Shown here: positions 42,093 through 52,445 of the stretch, piece by piece
How the letters are laid out: each line of letters begins with the position of its first letter
Position numbering within the stretch: the stretch's first letter is position 1
NCBI RefSeq assembly: GCF_900101545.1
Contig: NZ_FMZU01000008.1
Location: 124,001-188,000 of the forward strand
Source: Variovorax sp. CF079
GTDB lineage: Bacteria; Pseudomonadota; Gammaproteobacteria; Burkholderiales; Burkholderiaceae_C
Length of the DNA: 64,000 nucleotides
Direction of reading: 5' to 3'
Translations under genes and position numbers: made by a program
Notes under the pieces: model-generated
Told to the model about the DNA's origin: nothing
The model's database searches: none
The model's input: only the letters and a program-made list of their open reading frames with translations

Positions 42093-43574
42093 TCAGCGTG
42101 AAGGCCGGATCAAGGCATATTGCGCCCAGTCGCCGCGGCGGAACAGCACGCTGACCGGCTTGGTCTTGTCTGCCTTCACCAGTGCGGCTTCGAACTCCTT
42201 GGCGTTGGCCACCTCGGTGTTGTTGATGGCCAGCACGATATCTCCCTCGCGCAGACCAGCCCGCGTGGCCGCGTCGGTGGCGGTGTCGATCTTCACGCCG
42301 CCTTTGAGTTTGAGCTCCTTCTTCTGCGCCTCGGTGAGGTCGCTGACCGCGAGCCCCATGGACTTGGCGGCGGCAGATGCCTGCGGCTTGGCTGCGGGCT
42401 CCTCTTTTTCGGCCGCCCGCTTGACGGGCTTGTCGGGCTCGATCTCCGCGATCGTCACGGCGAGATCGCGCGAATTGCCGCGACGGAACACGGTGAGCGA
42501 ACTCTTGGTGCCGGGCTTGGTATTGCCCACGAGGCGCGGCAGATCGCTGGGCTTCTCGATGGCCTTGCCGTCGAACTTGGTGATGATGTCGCCCGGCTCG
42601 ATGCCGGCCTTCTCGCCCGGCGAGCCGGCCTCGACCCCGCGCACCAAGGCACCCTGCGCCTTCCCAAGGCCGATGGATTCGGCCACGTCCTTCGTGACCT
42701 GGTCGATCTGCACGCCGATGCGTCCGCGCGAAACGCGGCCGTTCGCGCGCAGCTGGTCGCTTACGCGGATCGCTTCGTCGATCGGGATCGAGAACGAGAT
42801 GCCCATGAAGCCGCCCGAGCGCGAGTAGATTTGGCTGTTGATCCCGACCACTTCACCGCGCATGTTGATCAACGGGCCGCCCGAGTTGCCGGGGTTGATG
42901 GCGACGTCCGTCTGGATGAAAGGCAAATAATCGCCGGTGTCGCGCTGCTTGGCGCTCACGATGCCCGCAGTCACGGTGTTCTCGAGACCGAAGGGCGAAC
43001 CGATGGCCATCACCCATTCGCCGACGCGCAGCCTGGAGATGTCACCAACCTTCACCGCCGGCAGACCGGTTGCCTCGATCTTCACGACCGCAACGTCGGT
43101 GCGCTTGTCCGCGCCGATCAGCCTGGCCTTGAATTCGCGCTTGTCGACAAGCGTCACCAGCACCTCGGATGCGCCATCAACGACGTGCGCGTTGGTCATG
43201 ACGAAACCGTCGGTCGTCAGGATGAAGCCGGAACCCACGCCGCGCGGGCGCTCTTCTTCCTGAGGCTGCTGGGGCCGGTTCGGACGCGGCCCCTGGCGCG
43301 GAATGTTCGGCATCGGCTGGCCGAAGAAGCGGCGGAAGAATTCCTGCATCTCCTCGTCCATATCGGCGTTGCCGCTGCGCTGCGTCACCTTTTCGACGGT
43401 CCGGATATTGACCACCGAAGGTCCGACCTGATCGACCAGATCGGTGAAATCCGGGAGAACACGGGCTTGCGCATGCGCGGGCGCGACGGGCAGCAGCGCA
43501 GCGCCGGAGGCCAGCGCAAGCACGCCGGCCATCAGGAATGAACGGATTTTGTTCTTCTCGAACTTGAACATCAT
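42093..43574 (-). CDS. DegP/HtrA-family periplasmic serine endoprotease (MucD-like)
   Basis: Degrades or refolds damaged envelope proteins. It has 493 residues. A signal peptide (about 10-36, ending APAHAQA) leads to a trypsin-like domain with His130 (MTNAHVVDG), Asp160 (KRTDVAVVKI) and Ser231 (NPGNSGGPL). Two PDZ domains follow, about 265-360 and 400-490, joined by a Lys/Glu/Ala-rich linker. Two adjacent ATG codons could start it (43574 or 43571), with AAGGA 5 or 8 bases upstream. It is the last gene of rpoE-rseA-rseB-htrA, the same order as algU-mucA-mucB-mucD of Pseudomonas with mucC missing. Confidence 0.95.
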   Translation of the reverse strand: MMFKFEKNKIRSFLMAGVLALASGAALLPVAPAHAQARVLPDFTDLVDQVGPSVVNIRTVEKVTQRSGNADMDEEMQEFFRRFFGQPMPNIPRQGPRPNRPQQPQEEERPRGVGSGFILTTDGFVMTNAHVVDGASEVLVTLVDKREFKARLIGADKRTDVAVVKIEATGLPAVKVGDISRLRVGEWVMAIGSPFGLENTVTAGIVSAKQRDTGDYLPFIQTDVAINPGNSGGPLINMRGEVVGINSQIYSRSGGFMGISFSIPIDEAIRVSDQLRANGRVSRGRIGVQIDQVTKDVAESIGLGKAQGALVRGVEAGSPGEKAGIEPGDIITKFDGKAIEKPSDLPRLVGNTKPGTKSSLTVFRRGNSRDLAVTIAEIEPDKPVKRAAEKEEPAAKPQASAAAKSMGLAVSDLTEAQKKELKLKGGVKIDTATDAATRAGLREGDIVLAINNTEVANAKEFEAALVKADKTKPVSVLFRRGDWAQYALIRPSR

Positions 43575-43625
43575 CGGTTTCCTTCGTTTGAGAGACCTGT
43601 AAACAACAACGATCAATATGGCGAC

Positions 43626-44693
43626 TCAACGTGCGCGAACAAGACTTTGCGCAAACGCATCGAGCGTTTGCGGCGGCACTTCTCCGACGGCAGTCAGCCA
43701 CCAGTCGCCATCCTTGCCCGGCAGCCGGCGCGTCAGCGTGTAGGTGGCGCCGAGCGCCAGCAGGACTTCCCGCGGCTGGCGCTGCGCGTCGTAAGGCTCG
43801 ACGAACAGCGAGACCGACGCAAGGCCATCGGAAAAAGTCCACTGCATCGTGTGCCCCTGCGCAGCGCTTCCTGCAACCCCCGCGGGACGCCGATAGCAGC
43901 TGACCGGCTTGAAGCCGGCGATGGGCGCGCGCAGCGACCACCCCTCTTTCGTGGCCGTGGTGCGCTCGAGCTCGGATTTCTCTACGCGATAACCCGCGGT
44001 GCTGCCCATCATCTGTGCAAGGGCTTGCGCTTTGACCGGCGGGTCGAGCTGAAGTTCGGAAAATGCGGACTGTTCGATTACGCGGTTCTCACCGTCGATG
44101 GTCTGCAGCTTCACCACCAAGCCCGATCGGCGCTCGCTCCAGACGCGGTAGCCGAAACGCAGCCCGTCGCGCGGCTCCAACTGCACCACGTCGGCATCGA
44201 AGCCCGCGACGCGGTCCTTGCCCAGCACGCGTGCACCGTAGAGGTCGCCGATGGAGGAGTCGGGGGTACCGAGCAGGTTCGGGAACAGCTCGAGGTTTTC
44301 GCGCTTCTCGCTCTTCACGACCTTCGTCTCAGGCAGAAAGGTCATCACGTGGTCGTTGCGCCTGAAGGTCGAGCGCGGCGGCCCAGACAAGGCCTCAATG
44401 CGCTCCATCTGGAGGTCACCCTCGCACACATGCCAGATGCGGGCACTCGACAGACTGCCGGCGGGTGCCGATACAACGAAAGTTCCGACGTAAGAACGCT
44501 GCCGCGAAGCGGCATGCATACGCTGCAACCATTCGACCACGCCCAAGGTCGGCGTCTCGCCGCCGGCTGGGCTGACCGAACTCTTCACTGACGGCAAGGG
44601 CGTCCGGTTCTGAGCCATCACGGCCTGTGCCGCGCAAAGCGCGGCAATGAGAACCACAGCACCACGCGCGGAAATCAGCATCGGAACGGTCAT
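43626..44693 (-). CDS. rseB: MucB/RseB-type sigma-E regulatory protein
   Basis: Periplasmic protein that binds the anti-sigma factor RseA and protects it from DegS until lipoprotein or LPS signals release it. It has 355 residues: a signal peptide (about 5-27, ending AQAVMAQ), the large lipid-sensing domain (VEWLQRMHAASRQRSYVGTFVVS near 47, about 45-215) and a smaller C-terminal domain (about 235-350). The start is uncertain: ATG at 44693 or at 44681. It lies between rseA and htrA. Confidence 0.92.
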   Translation of the reverse strand: MTVPMLISARGAVVLIAALCAAQAVMAQNRTPLPSVKSSVSPAGGETPTLGVVEWLQRMHAASRQRSYVGTFVVSAPAGSLSSARIWHVCEGDLQMERIEALSGPPRSTFRRNDHVMTFLPETKVVKSEKRENLELFPNLLGTPDSSIGDLYGARVLGKDRVAGFDADVVQLEPRDGLRFGYRVWSERRSGLVVKLQTIDGENRVIEQSAFSELQLDPPVKAQALAQMMGSTAGYRVEKSELERTTATKEGWSLRAPIAGFKPVSCYRRPAGVAGSAAQGHTMQWTFSDGLASVSLFVEPYDAQRQPREVLLALGATYTLTRRLPGKDGDWWLTAVGEVPPQTLDAFAQSLVRAR

Positions 44694-44715
44694 TGCAAGG
44701 GCTGCGGACGCGTGA

Positions 44716-45351
44716 TCAACGCGATGGCCCATCGAAGGTGGCGTTGCGCAGGAAGCCGGAAGGCATCTGCGAGGCACCGCCCGCTTGCTGGTGCGCTTCG
44801 AGCAACTGATCCAGCCGCGGATCACGCAGCATGACCTGCGGATTGCCATTTCCGACGATGACCCGCATCGGCGCGAGGTTGGAGGGCGTCTGCTGCGAAG
44901 AATTCGACGCAGCGAGCACCGAACTCGAGCCTTGCTGTTGCGCCAGTTGCGCAGCGGCCGGCTGCGGGCCGGTGCTCCCAATCCAGTTCCAACCGATGGC
45001 CGCTGCAGCCGCCAGCGATGCCGCACCGGCCACGAGCTTCCATCGGAACACCGGTTCGTTGGCGGCCTCGACATGGTGCACGACGGGCTTTACCACCTCG
45101 GGCGCCAGCATCGGGGCGGACGGCTCGGCCGCCAGCCGCTGCTGGAGCCGCGACAGGAACACCGAGGTATCGCTGCAGGCGGAGTGCACGCCGGAACGCA
45201 ACACTTCCCCGACCAGATGATAGGTATGCCAGGTCGCGCGCAGATCGTCGTCCGTGCAGACCTTCTCGATCACCTGTGCGAACTCGTCGTCCCGCAGATG
45301 GCCGTCGGCCAGCGCGGAAATCTGTTCATGGACTGTGCTTGTGTGCTTCAT
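44716..45351 (-). CDS. rseA: Sigma-E factor negative regulatory protein (anti-sigma, RseA/MucA-like)
   Basis: Membrane anti-sigma factor that holds RpoE. It has 211 residues: the N-terminal anti-sigma domain (about 1-75: HEQISALADGHLRDDEFAQVIEKVC, WHTYHLVGEVLRSG), one membrane helix (about 100-120, VAGAASLAAAAAIGWNWIG), and a periplasmic tail of about 90 residues rich in Gln/Ser for RseB binding. ATG at 45351 is preferred; GTG at 45360 would add three residues. It follows rpoE by 13 bp. Confidence 0.92.
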   Translation of the reverse strand: MKHTSTVHEQISALADGHLRDDEFAQVIEKVCTDDDLRATWHTYHLVGEVLRSGVHSACSDTSVFLSRLQQRLAAEPSAPMLAPEVVKPVVHHVEAANEPVFRWKLVAGAASLAAAAAIGWNWIGSTGPQPAAAQLAQQQGSSSVLAASNSSQQTPSNLAPMRVIVGNGNPQVMLRDPRLDQLLEAHQQAGGASQMPSGFLRNATFDGPSR

Positions 45352-45364
45352 TTCATTCACCTGC

Positions 45365-46039
45365 TTACCAACGCTTGCCGGACTGGTTGTCCAGCAGCGG
45401 CTTGACCCTTGCCGAAATAGCTTCGCGGGCCCGGAAAATCCGCGAGCGTACGGTACCGATCGGACAATTCATCACCTCGGCGATCTCTTCGTAGCTCATG
45501 CCTTCGATCTCGCGCAGGGTCACCGCCTGCCGCAGCTCGGCCGGTAGTGCTTCCATTGCAGCTTCGACGGCGGCCGCGATTTCGTTGGCGGCCATGACGG
45601 ATTCGGGCGTCTCGTCGCTGATTGGTTCGTTTCCGGGCCGGTAAGTTTCATCCTCGTCCTCAGAAGACGAACGCAATGCGCTCTCAGAAACGGTCGGATC
45701 GCGTTTCATGTCCACCAGGGCCTTCTTGGCGGTATTGACGGCGATGCGGTAGAGCCAGGTGTAAAACTGCGCCTCGCCCCTGAACTGGTGCAGGGCGCGG
45801 TAGGCGCGGATGAAGGTCTCCTGCGCGATGTCCTCTACCAGGTTCACGTCGCGCACCATGCGGCCGATGAGCCGTTCGATCCGGCGCTGGTATTTGATGA
45901 CGAGCAGTTCGAAAGCCTTCTGATCGCCTGCGATCGTGCGCTGGACCAGTTGAAAGTCGACCTCCCCGGGCCTCACCTCTGCAGGGGGCGCATCGGTCAA
46001 GCCGGTGTCGGGCGGCACGGGCGGTGGAGAGGCTGTCAT
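45365..46039 (-). CDS. rpoE: RNA polymerase sigma factor RpoE (sigma-E/AlgU)
   Basis: Extracytoplasmic-function sigma factor for envelope stress. It has 224 residues, with region 2 (KAFELLVIKYQRRIERLIGR, VEDIAQETFIRAYRALHQF) and region 4 (LPAELRQAVTLREIEGMSYEEI, CPIGTVRSRIFRARE). About 25 extra proline-rich residues precede region 2, and an acidic linker (SSSEDEDETYRPGNEPISDE) lies between regions. Its start overlaps the upstream gene's stop (ATGA). Autoregulation with rseA/rseB is expected from the family. Confidence 0.97.
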   Translation of the reverse strand: MTASPPPVPPDTGLTDAPPAEVRPGEVDFQLVQRTIAGDQKAFELLVIKYQRRIERLIGRMVRDVNLVEDIAQETFIRAYRALHQFRGEAQFYTWLYRIAVNTAKKALVDMKRDPTVSESALRSSSEDEDETYRPGNEPISDETPESVMAANEIAAAVEAAMEALPAELRQAVTLREIEGMSYEEIAEVMNCPIGTVRSRIFRAREAISARVKPLLDNQSGKRW

Positions 46040-46518
46040 GAAAGAGGATGGTGCGAGCCGGATGCCGCTGGCTGCCGGGACTCGGCAACCGGGCCGGCCA
46101 GCGGGGCGCGCGAATATACCGCACGGCGCAGATCCTGCCAGCGCTCCGGCAGAGTGCTCCGGTCGAGCCAGACCCAGCGTCGCACACGACGCGCTTCGGT
46201 CAGGCACAGGAGCAGCGAAAATTGGAAATCCAGGGCGACTTTCACCCCCGCTCGCAACCCCGCAGAGTCCGCAAGCGACCAATGCCGGCCGTCGAAGCTC
46301 AGTTCCGTGAACGCGGTGCGTCGCAGCGTGCTCCGCCATGCCGCAGCGCCGGCCCCGACGACGCTGAGCGCCAGCAGCCCGATCCGCCAATCCGGGTCGT
46401 CGAGCCGATAGCACGCTGCGGCCGCGCAGCACGCGCCGCAGGCCCAGATGATCGAGAGCAACCGATCAGCGTTGCGCGAACGGCCCACCGGATAACTCAC
46501 CGATGGGGCGTCGTGCAT
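46036..46518 (-). CDS. Two-helix membrane protein, possibly YgfX-like
   Basis: 160 residues with two close membrane helices (about 20-37 and 45-61), then a soluble domain: RRTAFTELSFDGRHWSLAD, LRAGVKVALDFQFSLLLCL, WVWLDRSTLPERWQDLRRAVYSR. The pattern of a dg-x-W strand and a closing W-x-x-LRRAVYS matches my memory of the YgfX/CptA family, which in E. coli pairs with sdhE. The match is from memory only. It lies 13 bp after fabF and overlaps rpoE by ATGA, so is cotranscribed with rpoE. Confidence 0.6.
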   Translation of the reverse strand: MHDAPSVSYPVGRSRNADRLLSIIWACGACCAAAACYRLDDPDWRIGLLALSVVGAGAAAWRSTLRRTAFTELSFDGRHWSLADSAGLRAGVKVALDFQFSLLLCLTEARRVRRWVWLDRSTLPERWQDLRRAVYSRAPLAGPVAESRQPAASGSHHPLS

Positions 46519-46531
46519 GGGTCAAGGAAAA

Positions 46532-47776
46532 TCAAGCGCGCTTGAACACCAGCGTGCCGTTGGTGCCGCCGAAGCCGAAGTTGTTCTTGACCGCGACGTC
46601 GATCTTGAGATCGCGCGCCTCATTGGCGCAGTAATCGAGATCGCACTCCGGATCTTGATTGAAGATGTTGATCGTCGGCGGACTTTTCTGGTGATGCACA
46701 GCCAGCACGGTAAACACCGACTCGATGCCGCCGGCACCGCCGAGCAAGTGGCCGGTCATCGACTTGGTCGAGTTCACCACCAGCTTCTTCGCATGGTCGC
46801 CAAAAGCATTCTTGATCGCATTGGTTTCGTTGATGTCGCCGATCTGCGTCGAGGTGCCATGCGCGTTCAGGTATTGGACCTGATCGGCGTTGACGCCCGC
46901 ATTCTTCAAGGCCATGTCCATCGAGCGGCGGGGTCCGTCGACATCGGGCGCGGTCATGTGGAAGGCGTCGGCGCTCATGCCGAAGCCGGACACTTCGGCG
47001 TAGATCTTGGCGCCGCGCGCCTTGGCGTGCTCGTACTCCTCGAGCACCAGAACGCCGGCACCCTCACCGAGCACGAAACCGTCGCGGTCGCGATCCCAGG
47101 GGCGCGACGCCGTGGCCGGATCTTCGTTGCGGGTGGACAGTGCGCGCGCCGCGGCAAAGCCCCCGATACCGAGCGGCGACACCGTGGATTCCGAGCCGCC
47201 TGCAATCATCACATCGGCATCGCCGTACTCGATCATCCGAGCAGACGTACCAATCGCATGCAAACCGGTCGTGCAGGCAGTGACGATCGCGATGTTCGGG
47301 CCCTTGAAGCCATATTTGATGGACACGTGGCCGGAGATCATGTTGATGATCGATGCCGGCACGAAGAACGGCGACACGCGGCGCGGGCCGCGGTTGGTCA
47401 GTTCGCCGTGCGTGGCCTCGATCATGGGGAGTCCCCCGATCCCTGAGCCGATGTTGCAGCCGATGCGAACGGCTTCTTCATAGCTCAGGGCCTCGCCGGT
47501 CGGCAAGCCGCTGTCCTGCACCGCCTGGATCGCAGCAGCGAGCCCGAGATGGATGAAGCGATCCATGTGGCGCGCTTCCTTCTCGGGAATGTATTGCGTG
47601 ATGTCGAAGCCCTTGACCTCGCCTGCGAACTTGCAGGCAAAGGCGCTCACATCGAACTTGGTGATGGTGTCGACGCCCGACTTCCCGGCCAGCAGATTGG
47701 CCCAGGACTCGGCGACAGTGTTTCCGACAGGGGCAATGCAACCAAGCCCAGTGACGACGACGCGGCGTTTGGTCAT
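46532..47776 (-). CDS. fabF: Beta-ketoacyl-ACP synthase II
   Basis: Elongating condensing enzyme of fatty acid synthesis, also needed for temperature-dependent unsaturated chains. It has 414 residues. The catalytic triad is Cys168 (TACTTGLHAIG) with the histidines in NAHGTSTQIGD and KSMTGHLLGGAGG. The start MTKRRVVVTGLG is the family N-terminus. It follows acpP by 93 bp. Confidence 0.98.
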   Translation of the reverse strand: MTKRRVVVTGLGCIAPVGNTVAESWANLLAGKSGVDTITKFDVSAFACKFAGEVKGFDITQYIPEKEARHMDRFIHLGLAAAIQAVQDSGLPTGEALSYEEAVRIGCNIGSGIGGLPMIEATHGELTNRGPRRVSPFFVPASIINMISGHVSIKYGFKGPNIAIVTACTTGLHAIGTSARMIEYGDADVMIAGGSESTVSPLGIGGFAAARALSTRNEDPATASRPWDRDRDGFVLGEGAGVLVLEEYEHAKARGAKIYAEVSGFGMSADAFHMTAPDVDGPRRSMDMALKNAGVNADQVQYLNAHGTSTQIGDINETNAIKNAFGDHAKKLVVNSTKSMTGHLLGGAGGIESVFTVLAVHHQKSPPTINIFNQDPECDLDYCANEARDLKIDVAVKNNFGFGGTNGTLVFKRA

Positions 47777-47869
47777 GCCGGCAAACCTTTCTGGAAGCAC
47801 TGAGGCCGTTGTGCGGCGCGTGCAGGCTTGGAAGCCGCCGGCCGGAACGGAAACTCAGCGTGGCCGATA

Positions 47870-48953
<1,084 letters not shown>

Positions 48954-48979
48954 AAAAGAATAATGTTGGAGCCCGGCGT

Positions 48980-49933
48980 TCAGCCGCCGAGCAGTTGTCT
49001 TGTTTCTGCGAGCGTTGCCGGGTCATACACCGAGGCCGCGGCGAGCTCGGGCGCAATGCGTTTGATCATGCCGGCAAGCACCCTGCCGGGGCCGCATTCA
49101 ACGACGACCTCCACGCCACGCGCCTGCAAGGCCTGCACGCTTTCGACCCAGCGCACAGGACCCGCCGCTTGGCGCACCAACGCGTCGCGAATCCGGGCCG
49201 GGTCGGTTTCGACCGCCACGTCGATGTTGTTGAGCACGGGGATCTGGGGCGCGGCCAGGCTGAGCGATGCCAGCCGCTCTTCCAGCGCTTCGGCGGCCGG
49301 CTTCATCAGGCTCGAATGGAAAGGCGCCGACACCGGCAACGGCAGTGCCCGCTTGGCGCCCTGGGCCTTGAGCACTTCGCAGGCCTTTTCGACCGCGGCC
49401 TTGCTGCCCGCGATCACGGTTTGCATCGGATCGTTGAAGTTCACCGCTTCGACGATTTCGGCGCTGCCGGTGCCGAACGAGGCTGTCACTTCGGCACAAC
49501 CTGCTTTCACCTTGCCGGCATCCATGCCGAGGACCGCCGCCATGGCACCCGCCCCCACGGGCACGGCCTGCTGCATGGCGCGCGCGCGGAAACGCACCAG
49601 TGGCGCCGCCTGCGCGAGCGTCAAGACGCCGGATGCCACCAAGGCGGAATATTCGCCCAGCGAATGACCGGCAACGACCGAGGGCTTGGCGCCGCCTTCC
49701 GCCAACCAGGCCCGCCAGGACGCGATGCCGGCGACCAGCATCACGGGCTGCGTATTCGTAGTGAGCGCCAGCGCCTCCTTGGGGCCCTCGTGGATCAAGC
49801 GCGAAACATCTTCATCCAAGGCATCGGATGCTTCCTGCAGGGTCTCGGTCACGACCGGATGGTCGCCCCATGCGTCGAGCATGCCGACCGCCTGCGAGCC
49901 CTGGCCGGGAAATACGAAAGCGAAGGATTTCAT
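48980..49933 (-). CDS. fabD: Malonyl-CoA:ACP transacylase
   Basis: Loads malonyl groups onto ACP. It has 317 residues. FVFPGQGSQAVGML (7-20) and the catalytic serine Ser91 in AGHSLGEYSALVA are diagnostic, and the catalytic histidine lies in VSAPFHSSLM near 200. The start MKSFAFVFPGQ is clear. It lies 53 bp after fabH. Confidence 0.98.
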   Translation of the reverse strand: MKSFAFVFPGQGSQAVGMLDAWGDHPVVTETLQEASDALDEDVSRLIHEGPKEALALTTNTQPVMLVAGIASWRAWLAEGGAKPSVVAGHSLGEYSALVASGVLTLAQAAPLVRFRARAMQQAVPVGAGAMAAVLGMDAGKVKAGCAEVTASFGTGSAEIVEAVNFNDPMQTVIAGSKAAVEKACEVLKAQGAKRALPLPVSAPFHSSLMKPAAEALEERLASLSLAAPQIPVLNNIDVAVETDPARIRDALVRQAAGPVRWVESVQALQARGVEVVVECGPGRVLAGMIKRIAPELAAASVYDPATLAETRQLLGG

Positions 49934-49986
49934 TGTTTTGCGTCTCCAATCGCGCGCGACTGCCCTCTTCGGGGCAACGCGCTGCA

Positions 49987-50964
49987 TTACATGGTCAACA
50001 GGACTGCGCCCCAAGTGAAGCCGCCGCCAACGCCTTCCAGCATCACCGTATCGCCCTTCTTCACCTTGCCTGCGCGCACCGCCTCGTCCAATGCCAGGGG
50101 GATAGAGGCCGCAGAGGTGTTGCCATGCTCGTTGACCGTCACGATCAGCTTCTCGAGCGGCAGCTTCAGCTTCCGCGCGGTGCCTTCCATGATGCGGATG
50201 TTGGCCTGATGGGGAATCAGCCAGTCGATGTCGGCATCGGTCTTGCCCGCCTTCTGCAAGGTGGCGCGTGCGGCCTCTTCCAGCACGCGCACGGCCAGCT
50301 TGAAAACAGCCTGCCCGTCCATGTGAAGCAGCGGCGTGCCAAGCACGTTGCCGCCCGAGACGTGGCCCGGCACGCAGAGGATGCCCACGTGCTTGCCATC
50401 GGCATGCAGGTCGCTGGCAAGAATCCCGGGCTCGTCGCTGGCCTCGAGCACCACGGCGCCGGCACCGTCACCGAACAGGACGCAGGTGGTGCGGTCGTTG
50501 AAGTCGAGGATGCGCGAAAAAACCTCAGCGCCGACGATCAGCGCGCACTTGGCGCTTCCGGTGCGGATCATGGCGTCGGCCACCGTCATCGCATAGACGA
50601 AGCCGCTGCACACCGCCTGTACGTCGAATGCAGGACAGCCCGCGATGCCCAACTTGTTTTGAAGAATGGCTGCCGACGACGGGAACACCATGTCAGGGGT
50701 CGAGGTCGCGACGATGATCAGGTCGACCTCGCCAGCACTGCGACCAGCCGCTTCCAGCGCATTCTTTGCGGCCTCCAGCCCCAGTTCGCTGCTCGTGACT
50801 TCGGGTGCGGCGAAGTGCCGAGCGCGAATGCCCGTGCGCTCGATGATCCATTGATCAGAGGTCTCGATGCCACGCGTGGCCAATTCGCGGGCGAGGTCGT
50901 CGTTGGTCACTCGGCGCGGGGGCAGGTAGCTGCCGGTGCCGGTGATGCGGGAAAAAGGAGTCAT
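49987..50964 (-). CDS. fabH: Beta-ketoacyl-ACP synthase III
   Basis: Starts fatty acid synthesis by condensing acetyl-CoA with malonyl-ACP. It has 325 residues. The active site is Cys119 ([12 protein letters not shown]), the histidine in [13 protein letters not shown] and the asparagine in [10 protein letters not shown]. Its ATG shares its A with the plsX stop codon (TGATG), indicating coupling. Confidence 0.98.
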   Translation of the reverse strand: MTPFSRITGTGSYLPPRRVTNDDLARELATRGIETSDQWIIERTGIRARHFAAPEVTSSELGLEAAKNALEAAGRSAGEVDLIIVATSTPDMVFPSSAAILQNKLGIAGCPAFDVQAVCSGFVYAMTVADAMIRTGSAKCALIVGAEVFSRILDFNDRTTCVLFGDGAGAVVLEASDEPGILASDLHADGKHVGILCVPGHVSGGNVLGTPLLHMDGQAVFKLAVRVLEEAARATLQKAGKTDADIDWLIPHQANIRIMEGTARKLKLPLEKLIVTVNEHGNTSAASIPLALDEAVRAGKVKKGDTVMLEGVGGGFTWGAVLLTM

Positions 50965-52052
50965 CAAACGTGGAGCGCCGCCGTGTCGACCGGCGTCGCC
51001 GGTTCTTGTCGCGCGAGGAGTGGCGCGGCGTGGGCGATGCGGGCCCGCACGCGATCGAGCAGGTTGTTGCGAGCGGCATCATAAGCGCGATCGAGCGCAT
51101 GACCGAAGGCCACTTCGTCAGCCGAGCCATGGCTCTTGAAAACGAGTCCGCGCAGGCCGAGCAAGGCCGCGCCGTTGTACCGCCGATGGTCGAGGCGGCG
51201 CTTGAGGGCCTTTAGAACCGGATACGAGACGATCGCAGCAAATTTGCTGAAAATACCGCTGGAATACTCGATGCGAAGGAAGTCGACGATCATCGAAGCC
51301 ACGCCCTCGGTGGCCTTCAATGTGACATTGCCAACAAAACCGTCACAGACGACGATGTCGGTCGTCCCTTTGAAAATGTCGTTACCCTCGACGTTGCCGT
51401 AGAAGTTCAAATCCTGGGAATTGGCCGCTTTCCGAAGCAATTGACTTGCTTTTTTGATCGTTTCGCTGCCCTTGATCGCCTCTTCCCCGACATTGAGAAG
51501 TCCGACGGACGGCGACTCGTTGCCTGTCAGGGCGGACACCAGCGCAGAACCCAACACGGCGAACTGCAACAGATCTTCAGCATCACAATCCACATTGGCG
51601 CCGAGATCGAGCACCGTTGTCGCCCCGCCCTTGCTGTTCGGAAGCTGAGGAGCGATGGCCGGCCTGTCGATACCATCCAAGGTCTTGAGCAAGTAACGAG
51701 CGATCGCCATCAAGGCGCCGGTGTTGCCAGCAGAAATCGCGGCCTGCGCGGCGCCGTCCTTCACTTGCTGAATCGCGACGCGCATCGAAGAATCTTTTTT
51801 CTTGCGCAGCGCGATCTCAATCGGGTCGTCCATTCCGACCACTTCGCTGGCGGGAATGACTCGGGCACGCGGATGCGAGAAGCCGGCCAGCGCTGCCGGG
51901 GCACCAACCAGCAGCAACGACGCTTCGGCGTGGCGATCGAGAAATGCGCGGCAGGCCGCAAGCGTGACGCGCGGACCGTGGTCTCCCCCCATGCAATCGA
52001 CGGCAAGCGTGATTGCGGAGGGGGCAGGAGCGAATTCGGAAGGCGTGACCAT
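50964..52052 (-). CDS. plsX: Phosphate acyltransferase PlsX
   Basis: Makes acyl-phosphate from acyl-ACP, the first acyl donor for phospholipid synthesis. It has 362 residues. Family motifs are [16 protein letters not shown] (18-33), [13 protein letters not shown] near 108, [19 protein letters not shown], and [19 protein letters not shown] at 52052 is used. It has no Shine-Dalgarno sequence, and a strong hairpin ends 6 bp upstream, which is unusual. It follows rpmF. Confidence 0.97.
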   Translation of the reverse strand: MVTPSEFAPAPSAITLAVDCMGGDHGPRVTLAACRAFLDRHAEASLLLVGAPAALAGFSHPRARVIPASEVVGMDDPIEIALRKKKDSSMRVAIQQVKDGAAQAAISAGNTGALMAIARYLLKTLDGIDRPAIAPQLPNSKGGATTVLDLGANVDCDAEDLLQFAVLGSALVSALTGNESPSVGLLNVGEEAIKGSETIKKASQLLRKAANSQDLNFYGNVEGNDIFKGTTDIVVCDGFVGNVTLKATEGVASMIVDFLRIEYSSGIFSKFAAIVSYPVLKALKRRLDHRRYNGAALLGLRGLVFKSHGSADEVAFGHALDRAYDAARNNLLDRVRARIAHAAPLLARQEPATPVDTAALHV

Positions 52053-52097
52053 CAAAACAAAGGCCCGACGCTACAACAAAAGTAGCTTCGGGCCTTT
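52053..52097 (-). promoter_or_regulatory. Terminator-like hairpin at the plsX start
   Basis: AAAGGCCCG/CGGGCCTTT (9 bp) plus an inner GCTAC/GTAGC helix and a 7-base loop (52059-52097). On the minus strand it is followed by G-TTTT-G and then the plsX ATG. It may partly terminate the yceD-rpmF transcript before plsX or control plsX translation. Confidence 0.6.
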
Positions 52098-52113
52098 GGC
52101 CTTGAAACTGGGA

Positions 52114-52296
52114 TCAGGCTTCAGACTTGGTCTTGAGCACCTTGCGGCCGCGATAGAAGCCGTTCGGGCTAATGTGGTGGCGCAGATGCGTTTCGCCTGT
52201 GGTCGGCTCGACGGCAATGCCGGGCACGCCCAAAGCATTGTGGGAACGGTGCATGCCGCGCTTGGACGGCGACTTCTTGTTTTGCTGGACGGCCAT
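52114..52296 (-). CDS. rpmF: 50S ribosomal protein L32
   Basis: 60-residue basic ribosomal protein. [19 protein letters not shown] and [20 protein letters not shown] are the family signatures; the cysteines of zinc-type L32 are absent. It lies between yceD and plsX, the order conserved across proteobacteria. Confidence 0.97.
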   Translation of the reverse strand: MAVQQNKKSPSKRGMHRSHNALGVPGIAVEPTTGETHLRHHISPNGFYRGRKVLKTKSEA

Positions 52297-52445
52297 GCTG
52301 GCTCCTGAAAGTATTCGGGTGAGTGGGTAAGCACGCGGGGCGGCCGTGAGGCCCTGCAGAACGCTCTAACGTCGACGGCGGCGCGCGCGAAGCCCATGAT
52401 TATAGCCCAAGCTGAATAAGGAGCGCCAGCTCGATGTTTCGAGGC

